Source: Elusimicrobiota bacterium
GTDB lineage: Bacteria > Elusimicrobiota > Elusimicrobia > UBA1565 > UBA9628
Reading direction: 5' to 3'
Assembly (NCBI GenBank): GCA_030696455.1
Contig: JAUYSH010000135.1
Span: 1-37,502, forward strand
Length of the DNA stretch: 37,502 bases
Of the stretch, positions 36,650 through 37,502 are shown one piece after another. The notes beneath the pieces were generated by a model. That model was not told where the DNA came from, did not search any database, and saw only the letters and a list, made by a program, of their open reading frames with translations. A program made the translations under genes and the position numbers. The stretch's first letter is position 1; every line of letters starts with the position of its first letter.

Positions 36650-37502
36650 GAGTTTTGCCGTTGGCGCGGACCGTGGCCATGACCTTGAGGATGTCCTCGC
36701 CGTAACGGGTGCGCTTGAGCTCGGAGAGCGGGCCCAACGGGTCGCCGCCGTTGTCGCGGCAGGAGTGGATCGCGAGCACGCGCAGGTTCTCGGTGGTCAT
36801 GATGACGACGGGCTCGACGGAGTCCTTCTCGGAGCGGCTCTTGCGCCAGGCGCGCAGGGCCTCGAAGGTGCGCCACTCGAGATCGGACAGGCGCTTGCGC
36901 TCGGGCGCGGCGGCGGCCGGGCGCGTGATCGGGGGCGCGGCCTTGCCCTTCTCCACGGCGGCGAGCAGCCCGGCGGCGAAGCGCTCTAAAATATAGGGCG
37001 ACATGCCGCGCACGGCGGCCAGCGCCTCCTTGGTCTCGGGCATCGCCTGGGCCATGCGCACCATCAGATCCTCGGGCATGACGCGAAACGGCGCGCGGTC
37101 GCGCGACTGGGCCTGCTGCTCGCGGTACAGCCAGATCTCCTTGAGGACGGCCATCTGCTGGCCGCCGATGTCGTCGCGGCCGACGAGCTTCCAGTAGCCT
37201 TCCGTGTCGAAGGTCTTGAGATTGGGCTCGAGGGCGGCGAGGTCGCGGAAGGACTCGACGGCGTCGTCCATGCGGCCCTTCTCGAGGAGCAGCTTTTTCT
37301 GGATGTCGGCCAGGCGCATCAGGAAATGGGTGTCGCCCTGCGCGTAGCGGATCATCTCGTGCGTGAGCGGGCGCTTGCCCCAGTCGGCGCGCTGGAGCTT
37401 CTTGGAGATCACGATGCCGAAGTGGCGTTCTATGGCGGCCGCGAGGCCAAGCTCCTTTGTACCCAGAATGCGCGCGGCGATCATGGTGTCGTAGAGGTTG
37501 GC
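36645..37502 (-). CDS. rnd: Ribonuclease D, 3' part (truncated by window edge)
   Basis: The frame is open through the window end, so the N-terminus is missing; about 285 residues are visible. The DEDDy exonuclease domain is recognisable from NLYDTMIAARILG, then QRADWGKRPLTHEMIRYAQG with the following Asp (motif III, Tyr-x3-Asp in YAQGD). After about residue 110 of the visible part comes an HRDC-like helical domain (DLMVRMAQAMPETKEALAAV, SPYILERFAAGLL) and then a second helical, HRDC-like stretch. RNase D trims tRNA 3' ends. It stands upstream of the CPBP operon on the same strand, 106 bp away. Confidence 0.9.
   Translation of the reverse strand, partial: ANLYDTMIAARILGTKELGLAAAIERHFGIVISKKLQRADWGKRPLTHEMIRYAQGDTHFLMRLADIQKKLLLEKGRMDDAVESFRDLAALEPNLKTFDTEGYWKLVGRDDIGGQQMAVLKEIWLYREQQAQSRDRAPFRVMPEDLMVRMAQAMPETKEALAAVRGMSPYILERFAAGLLAAVEKGKAAPPITRPAAAAPERKRLSDLEWRTFEALRAWRKSRSEKDSVEPVVIMTTENLRVLAIHSCRDNGGDPLGPLSELKRTRYGEDILKVMATVRANGKTP

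Noticed and set aside
1-37502. CRISPR array, prophage, integron or other defence island
   Set aside because: No regularly spaced direct repeats, no integrase, phage structural or toxin-antitoxin genes were seen; the gene content is housekeeping and envelope-related.

Overview
The window is a GC-rich, densely packed bacterial chromosome segment with no rRNA, tRNA, CRISPR array or intact transposase. A Gram-negative-type envelope is implied by an ExbB/ExbD/TonB operon, a tail-specific protease, a predicted outer-membrane barrel ending in Phe, and an LplT-PlsC-Aas phospholipid-repair fusion. Heme genes (hemE, hemG) suggest respiratory capacity. The proteins with a signal peptide plus a long Ala/Pro/Leu/Val-rich stretch in front of an ordinary domain, the GC content and the gene mix remind me of uncultivated groundwater Elusimicrobiota. 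That is inference; no marker gene here proves the phylum.

Layout. 205-1390 (+): MarR regulator and pirin, behind a clear promoter and operator. 1491-3497 (+): RNase R. 3686-3886 (+): a small membrane ORF. 3860-5397 (-): umuDC, with a LexA-type box inside its promoter and a UmuD that is encoded already in UmuD' form. 5486-6901 (+): secreted DUF4139 protein, then a bidirectional terminator. 6964-7491 (-): small secreted low-complexity protein. 7637-8655: divergent dtd and thpR. 8729-15810 (-): an envelope cluster read as secreted double kinase-fold protein, Prc protease, then a degenerate UshA-like/beta-barrel fusion. 15857-16315 (-): tandem PC4-like protein. 16378-23047 (+): DUF2339 membrane protein, M48 peptidase and the LplT-PlsC-Aas fusion, joined by GTGA overlaps. 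23081-24586 (+): CNNM-CBS protein with a PTS EIIA-like tail. 24700-29298 (+): hemE, hemG, mgtC-like, rlmN and a GAF-like gene in one tight operon. 29509-32882 (+): HEAT-repeat lipoprotein, exbB, exbD, tonB. 32963-36538 (-): CPBP protease, MFS protein and GNAT, tightly coupled. 36645-37502 (-): RNase D, cut by the window edge.

Three patterns cut across genes. (1) Five long palindromes (58-78 bp) share similar tips but differ in their stems, and every one begins 3-7 nt after the stop codon of a + strand gene. (2) At least eleven first-in-operon genes have a TATAAT-like hexamer only 5-9 nt before the start codon, so much of this genome may be transcribed as leaderless mRNA; operon-internal genes instead use Shine-Dalgarno sites or stop/start overlaps. 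(3) Four envelope proteins share an N-terminal module of signal peptide plus Ala/Pro-rich tract, three of them with an LF[DE]-type motif, attached to unrelated domains.

The best candidates for new biology are the palindrome family, the shared N-terminal module, the signal-peptide-bearing tandem kinase beside a periplasmic protease and a pseudo-nucleotidase barrel, and the natively truncated UmuD. No stretch longer than 300 bases lacks a gene; the larger gaps (1-204, 3498-3685, 29299-29508) are covered by feature entries.
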